A stretch of 64,000 nucleotides of DNA from Sipunculus nudus (taxonomy: Eukaryota > Annelida > Sipuncula > Golfingiida > Sipunculidae), in contig CM049315.1 in NCBI GenBank assembly GCA_026874595.1, forward strand, positions 63,423,389 through 63,487,388. The letters are read 5' to 3'. Within the stretch, counting starts at the first letter, position 1, and each line of letters opens with the position of its first letter. Position numbers and translations under genes: made by a program. This document shows positions 22,501 through 34,700 of the stretch, piece after piece. The notes below the pieces were generated by a model that was not told the origin of the DNA, searched no databases, and saw nothing but the letters and a program-made list of their open reading frames with translations.

Positions 22501-25500
22501 TCGTAATACAAGATCGTGATTTGTGCAGAAACGGCTGATATAAACTGCGATAGAAGCGTTTAAATAGCTTCATTAGGCCATTTAGAAATTGTTAAAAACG
22601 TCGCTTTTGCTGAAATCAGATCGGTTTGCGCGTAGTACAAGATCGTGTTGTGCAAAATAGAAGATTAAAATTGCAAAAGAAGCAATTCAGAAGCTCCATT
22701 AGGCCATTTAGAACCTTGTACAAACATCGATCTCGTCTAAATCAGATGGGTTTTTTGCCTAATTCATGATCGTGTGTTGTGCAAAAATTGCAGATTTAAA
22801 TTGCAAAAGAAGCAATTCAGAAGCTTCATTAGGCCGTTTAGAACCAGATACAAACATCTTTTACGCCGAAATCAGCTCGGTTTTTGCGTAATACAAGATC
22901 GTGTTTTGTGCAAAGATGACCGATTTAAACTGCAAAAGAAGCGTTTAAGAAGCTTTATCAAGCCATTAAGAATCAGTTAGGAACGTCGTTTTTGCTGAAA
23001 TCAGCTCGGTTTTTTTTGCGTAATATAAGATCGTGTGTTGTGCAAAGATGATGATTTAAACTGCAAAAGAAGCGTTTGAGAAACTTCATTAGGCCATTTA
23101 GAACCAGTTACAAATGTCGTTTTTTTGCCGAAATCAGATCGGTCTTTGCGTAATATAGGATCCTGTTTTGTGCAAAATGGCCAATTTAAACTGCGATAGA
23201 AGCGTTTTAATAGCTTCATTAGGCCATTTAGAAATTGGTAAAAACGTCGCTCTTGCGGAAATCAAATCGGTTTTCGCGTAATACAACATCGTGTTGTGCA
23301 AAATAGAAGATTAAAATTGCAAAAGAAGCAATTCAGAAGCTCCATTAGGCCATTTAGAACCGGGTACAAACATCGATCTCGCCGAAATCAGCTAGGTTTT
23401 TGGCTAATTTCGGGAGGTGTGTTGTGCAAAAATTACAGATTTCAATTGCAAAAGAAGCAATTCAGAAGCTTCATTAGGCCGTTTAGAATCAGATGCAAAC
23501 GTCTTTTACGACGAAATCAGCTCGGTTTTTTCGTAATACAAGATCGTGATTTGTGCAGAAACGGCTAATATAAACTGCGATAGAAGCGTTTAAATAGCTT
23601 CATTATGCCATTTAGAAATTGTTAAAAACGTCGCTTTTGCTGAAATCAGATCGGTTTTCGCTTAGTACAAGATCGTGTTGTGCAAAAGAGAAGATTAAAA
23701 TTGCAAAAGAAGCAATTCAGAAGCTCCATTAGGCCATTTAGAACCGGGTACAAACATCGATCTCGCCGAAATCAGCTAGGTTTTTCCCTAATTCATGATC
23801 GTGTGTTGTGCAAAAATTGCAGATTTAAATTGCAAAAGAAGCAATTCAGAAACTTTATTAGGCCGTTTAGAATCAGATACAAACGTCTTTTACGCCGAAA
23901 TCAGCTCGGTTTTTGCGTAATACAAGATCGTGTTTTGTGCAAAGATGACCGATTTAAACTGCGAAAGAAGCGTTTTTAAAGCTTCATCAGGCCATTAAGA
24001 ACCAGTTAGCAACGTCGTTTTTGCTGAAATCAGTTCGGTTTTTTTTGCGTAATTCAAAATCGTCTGTTGTGCAAAGATGACCGATTTAAACTGCTAAAGA
24101 AGCGTTTTAGAAGCTTCATCAGGCAATTAAGAAGTTAGAAACGTCGTTTTTGCTAAAATCAGCTCGATTTTTTAGCGTAATATAAGATGGTGTTTGTCCA
24201 AAGATGACCGATTTAAACTGCAAAAGAAGCAATTCAGAAGCTCCATCAGGCCATTAAGAACCTGGTACAAACATCGATCTCGTCTAAATCAGATGGGTTT
24301 TTTGCCTAATTCATGAATGTGTGTTGTGCAAAAATTGCAGATTTAAATTGCAAAAGAAGCATTTCAGAAGCTTCATTAGGCCGTTTAGAACCAGATACAA
24401 ACATCTTTTACGCCGAAATCAGCTCGGTTTTTGCGTAATACAAGATCCTGTTTGTGCAAAGATGACCGATTTAAACTGCAAAAGAAGCGTTTAAGAAGCT
24501 TTTTCAGGCCATTAAGAATCAGTTAGGAACGTCGTTTTTGCTGAAATCAGCTCGTTTTTTTTTTTTGCGTAATATAAGATCGTGTGTTGTGCAAAGATGA
24601 TGATTTAAACTGCAAAAGAAGCGTTTGAGAAACTTCATTAGGCCATTTAGAACCAGTTACAAATGTCGTTTTTTTGCCGAAATCAGCTCGGTTTTTCCGT
24701 AATATAGGATCCTGTTTTGTGCAAAATGGCCGATTTAAACTGCGATAGAAGCGTTTTAATAGCTTCATTAGGCCATTTAGAAATTGGTAAAAACGTCGCT
24801 CTTGCGGAAATCAAATCGGTTTTCGCGTAATACAACATCGTGTTGTGCAAAATAGAAGATTAAAATTGCAAAAGAAGCAATTCAGAAGCTCCATTAGGCC
24901 ATTTAGAACCGGGTACAAACATCGATCTTGCCGAAATCAGCTAGGTTTTTGGCTAATTCAGGAACGTGTGTTGTGCAAAAATTACAGATTTCAATTGCAA
25001 AAGAAGCAATTCAGAAGCTTCATTAGGCCGTTTAGAATCAGATGCAAACGTCTTTTACGACGAAATCAGCTCGGTTTTTTCGTAATACAAGATCGTGATT
25101 TGTGCAGAAACGGCTAATATAAACTGCGATAGAAGCATTTAAATAGCTTCATTATGCCATTTAGAAATTGTTAAAAACGTCGCTTTTGCTGAAATCAGAT
25201 CGGTTTTCGCTTAGTACAAGATCGTGTTGTGCAAAAGAGAAGATTAAAATTGCAAAAGAAGCAATTCAGAAGCTCCATTAGGCCATTTAGAACCGGGTAC
25301 AAACATCGATCTCGCCGAAATCAGCTAGGTTTTTCCCTAATTCATGATCGTGTGTTGTGCAAAAATTGGAGATTTAAATTGCAAAAGAAGCAATTCAGAA
25401 ACTTTATTAGGCCGTTTAGAATCAGATACAAACGTCTTTTACGCCGAAATCAGCTCGGTTTTTGCGTAATACAAGATCGTGTTTTGTGCAAAGATGACCG

Positions 25501-25521
25501 ATTTAAACTGCGAAAGAAGAG

Positions 25522-25533
25522 TTTTTTTTTTTT
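25522..25533. repeat. Expanded T12 tract in one monomer
   Basis: At this place macro-repeat copy 1 has five T (10,471-10,475, AAGCGTTTTTAAAGC); copy 2 has AAGAG followed by twelve T. The +7 bp shifts the inter-copy offset from 15,051 to 15,058. It could be replication slippage or a sequencing/polishing error in a homopolymer. Confidence 0.85.
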
Positions 25534-26297
25534 AAAGCTTCATCAGGCCATTAAGAACCAGTTAGCAACGTCGTTTTTGCTGAAATCAGTTCGGTTTTTT
25601 TTTGCGTAATTCAAAATCGTCTGTTGTGCAAAGATGACCGATTTAAACTGTTAAAGAAGCGTTTTAGAAGCTTCATCAGGCAATTAAGAAGTTAGAAACG
25701 TCGTTTTTGCTAAAATCAGCTCGATTTTTTAGCGTAATATAAGATGGTGTTTGTCCAAAGATGACCGATTTAAACTGCAAAAGAAGCAATTCAGAAGCTC
25801 CATCAGGCCATTAAGAACCTGGTACAAACATCGATCTCGTCTAAATCAGATGGGTTTTTTGCCTAATTCATGAATGTGTGTTGTGCAAAAATTGCAGATT
25901 TAAATTGCAAAAGAAGCATTTCAGAAGCTTCATTAGGCCGTTTAGAACCAGATACAAACATCTTTTACGCCGAAATCAGCTCGGTTTTTGCGTAATACAA
26001 GATCCTGTTTGTGCAAAGATGACCGATTTAAACTGCAAAAGAAGCGTTTAAGAAGCTTTTTCAGGCCATTTGGAATCAGTTAGGAACGTCGTTTTTGCTG
26101 AAATCAGCTCGGTTTTTTTTTGCGTAATATAAGATCGTGTGTTGTGCAAAGATGATGATTTAAACTGCAAAAGAAGCGTTTGAGAAACTTCATTAGGCCA
26201 TTTAGAACCAGTTACAAATGTCGTTTTTTTGCCGAAATCAGCTCGGTTTTTCCGTAATATAGGATCCTGTTTTGTGCAAAATGGCCGATTTAAACTG

Positions 26298-29033
26298 CGA
26301 TAGAAGCGTTTAAATAGCTTCATTATGCCATTTAGAAATTGGTAAAAACGTCCCTCTTGCGGAAATCAAATCGGTTTTCGCTTAGTACAAGATCGTGTTG
26401 TGCAAAAGAGAAGATTAAAATTGCAAAAGAAGCAATTCAGAAGCTCCATTCGGCCATTAAGAACCGGGTACAAACATCGATCTCGCCGAAATCAGCTAGG
26501 TTTTTCCCTAATTCATAATCGTGTGTTGTGCAAAAATTGCAGATTTAAATTGCAAAAGAAGCAATTCAGAAACTTTATTAGGCCGTTTAGAATCAGATAC
26601 AAACGTCTTTTACGCCGATATCAGCTCGGTTTTTGCGTAATACAAGACCGTGTTTTGTGCAAAGATGACCGATTTAAACTGCCAAGGAAGCCTTTTAGAA
26701 GCTTCATCAGGCCATCAAAAACCAGTTAGTAACGTCGTTTTTGCTGAAATCAGCTCGATTTTTTGTGTAATACAAAATCGTGTGTTGTGCAAAGATGACC
26801 GATTTAAACTGCTAAAGAAGCGTTTTAGAAGCTTCATCAGGCCATTAAGATCCAGTTAGAAACGTCTTTTACGCCGAAATCAGCTCTTTTTTTCGTAATA
26901 CATGATCGTGATTTGTGCAGAAACGGCTGATTTAAACTGCGATAGAAGCGTTTTAATAGCTTCATTAGGCCATTTAGAAATTGTTAAAAACGTCGCTTTT
27001 GCTGAAATCAGATCGGTTTTCGCTTAGTACAAGATCGTGTTGTGCAAAAGAGAAGATTAAAATTGCAAAAGAAGCAATTCAGAAGCTCCATTAGGCCATT
27101 TAGAACCGGGTACAAACATCGATCTCGCCGAAATCAGCTAGGTTTTTGGCTAATTCAAGAACGTGTGTTGTGCAAAAATTACAGATTTGAATTGCAAAAG
27201 AAGCAATTCAGAAGCTTCATTAGGCCGTTTAGAATCAGATACAAACGTCTTTTACGACGAAATCAGCTCGGTTTTTTCGTAATACAAGATCGTGATTTCT
27301 GCAGAAACGGCTAATATAAACTGCGATAGAAGCGTTTAAATAGCTTCATTATGCCATTTAGAAATTGTTAAAAACGTCGCTTTTGCTGAAATCAGATCGG
27401 TTTTCGCTTAGTACAAGATCGTGTTGTGCAAAAGAGAAGATTAAAATTGCAAAAGAAGCAATTCAGAAGCTCCATTAGGCCATTTAGAACCGGGTACAAA
27501 CATCGATCTCGCCGAAATCAGCTAGGTTTTTCCCTAATTCATAATCGTGTGTTGTGCAAAAATTGCAGATTTAAATTGCAAAAGAAGCAATTCAGAAACT
27601 TTATTAGGCCGTTTAGAATCAGATACAAACGTCTTTTACGCCGATATCAGCTCGGTTTTTGCGTAATACAAGACCGTGTTTTGTGCAAAGATGACCGATT
27701 TAAACTGCCAAGGAAGCCTTTTAGAAGCTTCATCAGGCCATCAAAAACCAGTTAGTAACGTCGTTTTTGCTGAAATCAGCTCGATTTTTTGTGTAATACA
27801 AAATCGTGTGTTGTGCAAAGATGACCGATTTAAACTGCTAAAGAAGCGTTTTAGAAGCTTCATCAGGCCATTAAGAACCAGTTAGAAACGTCTTTTACGC
27901 CGAAATCAGCTCTTTTTTTCGTAATACATGATCGTGATTTGTGCAGAAACGGCTGATTTAAACTGCGATAGAAGCGTTTTAATAGCTTCATTAGGCCATT
28001 TAGAAATTGTTAAAAACGTCGCTTTTGCTGAAATCAGATCGGTTTTCGCTTAGTACAAGATCGTGTTGTGCAAAAGAGAAGATTAAAATTGCAAAAGTAG
28101 CAATTCAGAAGCTCCATTAGGCCATTTAGAACCGGGTACAAACATCGATCTCGCCGAAATCAGCTAGGTTTTTGGCTAATTCAAGAACGTGTGTTGTGCA
28201 AAAATTACAGATTTGAATTGCAAAAGAAGCAATTCAGAAGCTTCATTAGGCCGTTTAGAATCAGATACAAACGTCTTTTACGACGAAATCAGCTCGGTTT
28301 TTTCGTAATACAAGATCGTGATTTCTGCAGAAACGGCTAATATAAACTGCGATAGAAGCGTTTAAATAGCTTCATTATGCCATTTAGAAATTGTTAAAAA
28401 CGTCGCTTTTGCTGAAATCAGATCGGTTTTCGCTTAGTACAAGATCGTGTTGTGCAAAAGAGAAGATTAAAATTGCAAAAGAAGCAATTCAGAAGCTCCA
28501 TTAGGCCATTTAGAACCGGGTACAAACATCGATCTCGCCGAAATCAGCTAGGTTTTTCCCTAATTCATAATCGTGTGTTGTGCAAAAATTGCAGATTTAA
28601 ATTGCAAAAGAAGCAATTCAGAAACTTTATTAGGCCGTTTAGAATCAGATACAAACGTCTTTTACGCCGATATCAGCTCGGTTTTTGCGTAATACAAGAC
28701 CGTGTTTTGTGCAAAGATGACCGATTTAAACTGCCAAGGAAGCCTTTTAGAAGCTTCATCAGGCCATCAAAAACCAGTTAGTAACGTCGTTTTTGCTGAA
28801 ATCAGCTCGATTTTTTGTGTAATACAAAATCGTGTGTTGTGCAAAGATGACCGATTTAAACTGCTAAAGAAGCGTTTTAGAAGCTTCATCAGGCCATTAA
28901 GAACCAGTTAGAAACGTCTTTTACGCCGAAATCAGCTCTTTTTTTCGTAATACATGATCGTGATTTGTGCAGAAACGGCTGATTTAAACTGCGATAGAAG
29001 CGTTTTAATAGCTTCATTAGGCCATTTAGAAAT
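26298..29033. repeat. 1,026-bp eight-monomer HOR, second block
   Basis: This is the counterpart of 11,240-13,975 at offset 15,058, with landmarks 26,400, 27,426 and 28,452 again spaced exactly 1,026 bp. Copy number and break-off point are the same as in the first block, so the amplification to about 2.7 copies preceded the 15-kb duplication. Small private changes exist, such as GATCCAGTTAG near 26,850 and TTGCAAAAGTAGC near 28,090. Confidence 0.92.
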
Positions 29034-31733
29034 TGGTAAAAACGTCGCTCTTGCTGAAATCAGATCGGTTTTCGCGTAATACAACATCGTGTTGTGCAAA
29101 ATAGAAGATTAAAATTGCAAAAGAAGCAATTCAGAAGCTCCATTAGGCCATTTAGAACCGGATACAAACATCCATCTCGCCGAAATCAGCTAGGTTTTTG
29201 CCTAATTTAGGAACGTGTGTTGTGCAAAAATTACAGATTTCAATTGCAAAAGAAGCAATTCAGAAGCTTCATTAGGCCGTTTAGAATCAGATACAAACGT
29301 CTTTTACGACGAAATCAGCTCGGTTTTTTCCTAATACAAGATCGTGATTTGTGCAGAAACGGCTAATATAAACTGCGATAGAAGCGTTTAAATAGCTTCA
29401 TTAGGCCATTTAGAAATTGTTAAAAACGTCGCTCTTGCTGAAATCAGATCGGTTTTCGCGTAGTACAAGATCGTGTCTTGTGCAATGATCACCGATTTAA
29501 ACTGCGAAAGAAGCCTTTTAGAAGCTTCATCAGGCCATTAAGAACCAGTTAGAAACGTCGTTTTTGCTGAAATCAGCTCGATTTTTTTGCGTAATGCAAG
29601 ATCGTGTTTGTGCAAATATTGCAGATTTAAATTGTAAAAGAATCAATTCAGGAGCTTTATTAGACCATTTAGATCCAGATACCAACGTTTTTTTCGCCGA
29701 AATCAGCTCGTTTTTGCGTAATACAAGACCGTGTTTTGTGCAAAGATAACCGATTTAAACTGCCAAGGAAGCCTTTTAGAAGCATCATCAGGCCATTAAG
29801 AACCAGTTAGCAACGTCGTTTTTGCTGAAATCAGCTCGATTTTTTGCGTAATACAAAATCGTGTGTTGTGCAAAGATGACCGATTTAAACTGCTTAAGAA
29901 GCGTTTTAGAAGCTTCATCAGGCCATTGAGAACCAGTTAGAAACGTCTTTTACGCCGAAATCAGCTCGTTTTTTTCGTAATACAAGATCGTGATTTGTGC
30001 AGAAACGGCTGATTTAAACTGCGATAGAAGCGTTTTAATAGCTTCATTAGGCCATTTAGAAATTGGTAAAATCGTCGCTCTTGCTGAAATCAGATCGGTT
30101 TTTGCGTAATATAAGATCGTGTTTTGTGCAAAGATGACCGATTTAAACTGCTAAAGAAGCGTTTTAGAAGCTTCATCAGGCCACTAAGAACCAGTTAGAA
30201 ACGTCTTTTACGCCGAAGTCAGCTCGTTTTTTTCGTAATACAAGATCGTGATTTGTGCAGAAACGGCTGATTTAAACTGCAATAGAAGCGTTTTAATAGC
30301 TTCATTAGGCCATTTAGAAATTGGTAAAAACGTCGCTCTTGCTGAAATCAGATCGGTTTTCGCGTAATACAACATCGTGTTGTGCAAAATAGAAGATTAA
30401 AATTGCAAAAGAAGCAATTCAGAAGCTCCATTAGGCCATTTAGAACCGGGTACAAACATCGATCTCGCCGAAATCAGATAGGTTTTTGGCTATTTCAGGA
30501 ACGTGTGTTGTGCAAAAATTACAGATTTCAATTGCAAAAGAAGCAATTCAGAAGCTTCATTAGGCCGTTTAGAATCAGATACAAACGTCTTTTACGACGA
30601 AATCAGCTCGGTTTTTTCCTAATACAAGACCGTGATTTGTGCAGAAACGGCTGATATAAACTGCGATAGAAGCGTTTAAATAGCTTCATTAGGCCATTTA
30701 GAAATTGTTAAAAACGTCGCTTTTGCTGAAATCAGATCGGTTTGCGCGTAGTACAAGATCGTGTTGTGCAAAATAGAAGATTAAAATTGCAAAAGAAGCA
30801 ATTCAGAAGCTCCATTAGGCCATTTAGAACCTGGTACAAACATCGATCTCGTCTAAATCAGATGGGTTTTTTGCCTAATTCATGATCGTGTGTTGTGCAA
30901 AAATTGCAGATTTAAATTGCAAAAGAAGCAATTCAGAAGCTTCATTAGGCCGTTTAGAACCAGATACAAACATCTTTTACGCCGAAATCAGCTCGGTTTT
31001 TGCGTAATACAAGATCGTGTTTTGTGCAAAGATGACCGATTTAAACTGCGAAAGAAGCGTTTTAAAAGCTTCATCAGGCCATTAAGAACCAGTTAGCAAC
31101 GTCGTTTTTGCTGAAATCAGTTCGGTTTTTTTTTTTGCGTAATTCAAAATCGTCTGTTGTGCAAAGATGACCGATTTAAACTGCTAAGGAAGCGTTTTAG
31201 AAAGTTCATCAGGCCATCAAAAACCAGTTAGTAACGTCGTTTTTGCTGAAATCAGCTCGATTTTTTTGCGTAATACAAAATCGTGTGTTGTGCAAAGATG
31301 ACCGATTTAAACTGCTAAAGAAGCGTTTTAGAAGCTTCATCAGGCCATTAAGAACCAGTTAGAAACGTCTTTTACGCCGAAATCAGCTCTTTTTTTCGTA
31401 ATACATGATCGTGATTTGTGCAGAAACGGCTGATTTAAACTGCGATAGAAGCGTTTTAATAGCTTCATTAGGCCATTTAGAAATTGGTAAAAACGTCGCT
31501 CTTGCTGAAATCAGATCGGTTTTCGCGTAATACAACATCGTGTTGTGCAAAATAGAAGATTAAAATTGCAAAAGAAGCAATTCAGAAGCTCCATTAGGCC
31601 ATTTAGAACCGGATACAAACATCCATCTCGCCGAAATCAGCTAGGTTTTTGCCTAATTCAGGAACGTGTGTTGTGCAAAAATTACAGATTTCAATTGCAA
31701 AAGAAGCAATTCAGAAGCTTCATTAGGCCATTT

Positions 31734-34700
31734 AGAATCAGATACAAACGTCTTTTACGACGAAATCAGCTCGGTTTTTTCCTAATACAAGATCGTGATT
31801 TGTGCAGAAACGGCTAATATAAACTGCGATAGAAGCGTTTAAATAGCTTCATTAGGCAATTTAGAAATTGTTACAAACGTCGCTCTTGCTGAAATCAGAT
31901 CGGTTTTCGCGTAGTACAAGATCGTGTCTTGTGCAATGATCACCGATTTAAACTGCGAAAGAAGCCTTTTAGAAGCTTCATCAGGCCGTTAAGAACCAGT
32001 TAGAAACGTCGTTTTTGCTGAAATCAGCTCGATTTTTTTGCGTAATGCAAGATCGTGTTTGTGCAAATATTGCAGATTTAAATTGTAAAAGAATCAATTC
32101 AGGAGCTTTATTAGACCATTTAGATCCAGATACCAACGTCTTTTTCGCCGAAATCAGCTCGTTTTTGCGTAATACAAGACCGTGTTTTGTGCAAAGATGA
32201 CCGATTTAAACTGCCAAGGAAGCCTTTTAGAAGCTTCATCAGGCCATTAAGAACCAGTTAGCAACGTCGTTTTTGCTGAAATCAGCTCGATTTTTTGCGT
32301 AATACAAAATCGTGTGTTGTGCAAAGATGACCGATTTAAACTGCTTAAGAAGCGTTTTAGAAGCTTCATCAGGCCATTGAGAACCAGTTAGAAACGTCTT
32401 TTACGCCGAAATCAGCTCGTTTTTTTCGTAATACAAGATCGTGATTTGTGCAGAAACGGCTGATTTAAACTGCGATAGAAGCGTTTTAATAGCTTCATTA
32501 GGCCATTTAGAAATTGGTAAAATCGTCGCTCTTGCTGAAATCAGATCGGTTTTTGCGTAATACAAGATCGTGTTTTGTGCAAAGATGACCGATTTAAACT
32601 GCTAAAGAAGCGTTTTAGAAGCTTCATCAGGCCACTAAGAACCAATTAGAAACGTCTTTTACGCCGAAGTCAGCTCGTTTTTTTCGTAATACAAGATCGT
32701 GATTTGTGCAGAAACGGCTGATTTAAACTGCAATAGAAGCGTTTTAATAGCTTCATTAGGCCATTTAGAAATTGGTAAAAACGTCGCTCTTGCTGAAATC
32801 AGATCGGTTTTCGCGTAATACAACATCGTGTTGTGCAAAATAGAAGATTAAAATTGCAAAAGAAGCAATTCAGAAGCTCCATTAGGCCATTTAGAACCGG
32901 GTACAAACATCGATCTCGCCGAAATCAGCTAGGTTTTTGGCTAATTCAGGAACGTGTGTTGTGCAAAAATTACAGATTTCAATTGCAAAAGAAGCAATTC
33001 AGAAGCTTCATTAGGCCGTTTAGAATCAGATACAAACGTCTTTTACGACGAAATCAGCTCGGTTTTTTCGTAATACAAGATCGTGATTTCTGCAGAAACG
33101 GCTAATATAAACTGCGATAGAAGCTTTTAAATAGCTTCATTATGCCATTTAGAAATTGTTAAAAACGTCGCTTTTGCTGAAATCAGATCGGTTTTCGCTT
33201 AGTACAAGATCGTGTTGTGCAAAAGAGAAGATTAAAATTGCAAAAGAAGCAATTCAGAAGCTCCATTAGGCCATTTAGAACCGGGTACAAACATCGATCT
33301 CGCCGAAATCAGCTAGGTTTTTCCCTAATTCATAATCGTGTGTTGTGCAAAAATTGCAGATTTAAATTGCAAAAGAAGCAATTCAGAAACTTTATTAGGC
33401 CGTTTAGAATCAGATACAAACGTCTTTTACGCCGAAATCAGCTCGGTTTTTGCGTAATACAAGACCGTGTTTTGTGCAAAGATGACCGATTTAAACTGCC
33501 AAGGAAGCCTTTTAGAAGCTTCATCAGGCCATCAAAAACCAGTTAGTAACGTCGTTTTTGCTGAAATCAGCTCGATTTTTTGTGTAATACAAAATCGTGT
33601 GTTGTGCAAAGATGACCGATTTAAACTGCTAAAGAAGCGTTTTAGAAGCTTCATCAGGCCATTAAGAACCAGTTAGAAACGTCTTTTACGCCGAAATCAG
33701 CTCTTTTTTTCGTAATACATGATCGTGATTTGTGCAGAAACGGCTGATTTAAACTGCGATAGAAGCGTTTTAATAGCTTCATTAGGCCATTTAAAAATTG
33801 GTAAAAACGTCGCTCTTGCTGAAATCAGATCGGTTTTCGCGTAATACAACATCGTGTTGTGCAAAATAGAAGATTAAAATTGCAAAAGAAGCAATTCAGA
33901 AGCTCCATTAGGCCATTTAGAACTGGATACAAACATCCATCTCGCCGAAATCAGCTAGGTTTTTGCCTAATTCAGGAACGTGTGTTGTGCAAAAATTACA
34001 GATTTCAATTGCAAAAGAAGCAATTCAGAAGCTTCATTAGGCCGTTTAGAATCAGATACAAACGTCTTTTACGACGAAATCAGCTCGGTTTTTTCCTAAT
34101 ACAAGATCGTGATTTGTGCAGAAACGGCTCATATAAACTGCGATAGAAGCGTTTAAATAGCTTCATTAGGCCATTTAGAAATTGTTAAAAACGTCGCTCT
34201 TGCTGAAATCAGATCGGTTTTCGCGTAGTACAAGATCGTGTCTTGTGCAATGATCACCGATTTAAACTGCGAAAGAAGCCTTTTAGAAGCTTCATCAGGC
34301 CATTAAGAACCAGTTAGAAACGTCGTTTTTGCTGAAATCAGCTCGATTTTTTTGCGTAATGCAAGATCGTGTTTGTGCAAATATTGCAGATTTAAATTGT
34401 AAAAGAATCAATTCAGGAGCTTTATTAGAGCATTTAGATCCAGATACCAACGTTTTTTTCGCCGAAATCAGCTCGTTTTTGCGTAATACAAGACCGTGTT
34501 TTGTGCAAAGATGACCGATTTAAACTGCCAAGGAAGCCTTTTAGAAGCTTCATCAGGCCATTAAGAACCAGTTAGCAACGTCGTTTTTGCTGAAATCAGC
34601 TCGATTTTTTGCGTAATACAAAATCGTGTGTTGTGCAAAGATGACCGATTTAAACTGCTTAAGATGCGTTTTAGAAGCTTCATCAGGCCATTGAGAACCA

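Larger units (their letters stand above)
18351..31733. repeat. ~15.2-kb macro-repeat, copy 2 (shortened to ~13.4 kb)
   Basis: This is the direct tandem copy of 3,171-18,350. The length difference is accounted for by visible events. One monomer (129 bp) is missing at ~21,409-21,418. A T-tract gains 7 bp at 25,522-25,533. One 1,673-bp unit is absent after ~30,948. A few T-tract changes add a net -2 bp. 15,180 - 129 + 7 - 1,673 - 2 = 13,383, which is the copy-2 length. At ~31,700 the sequence does not return to the 3,171-type start but continues as the 6,120-type, so a third full copy does not follow. Confidence 0.83.
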
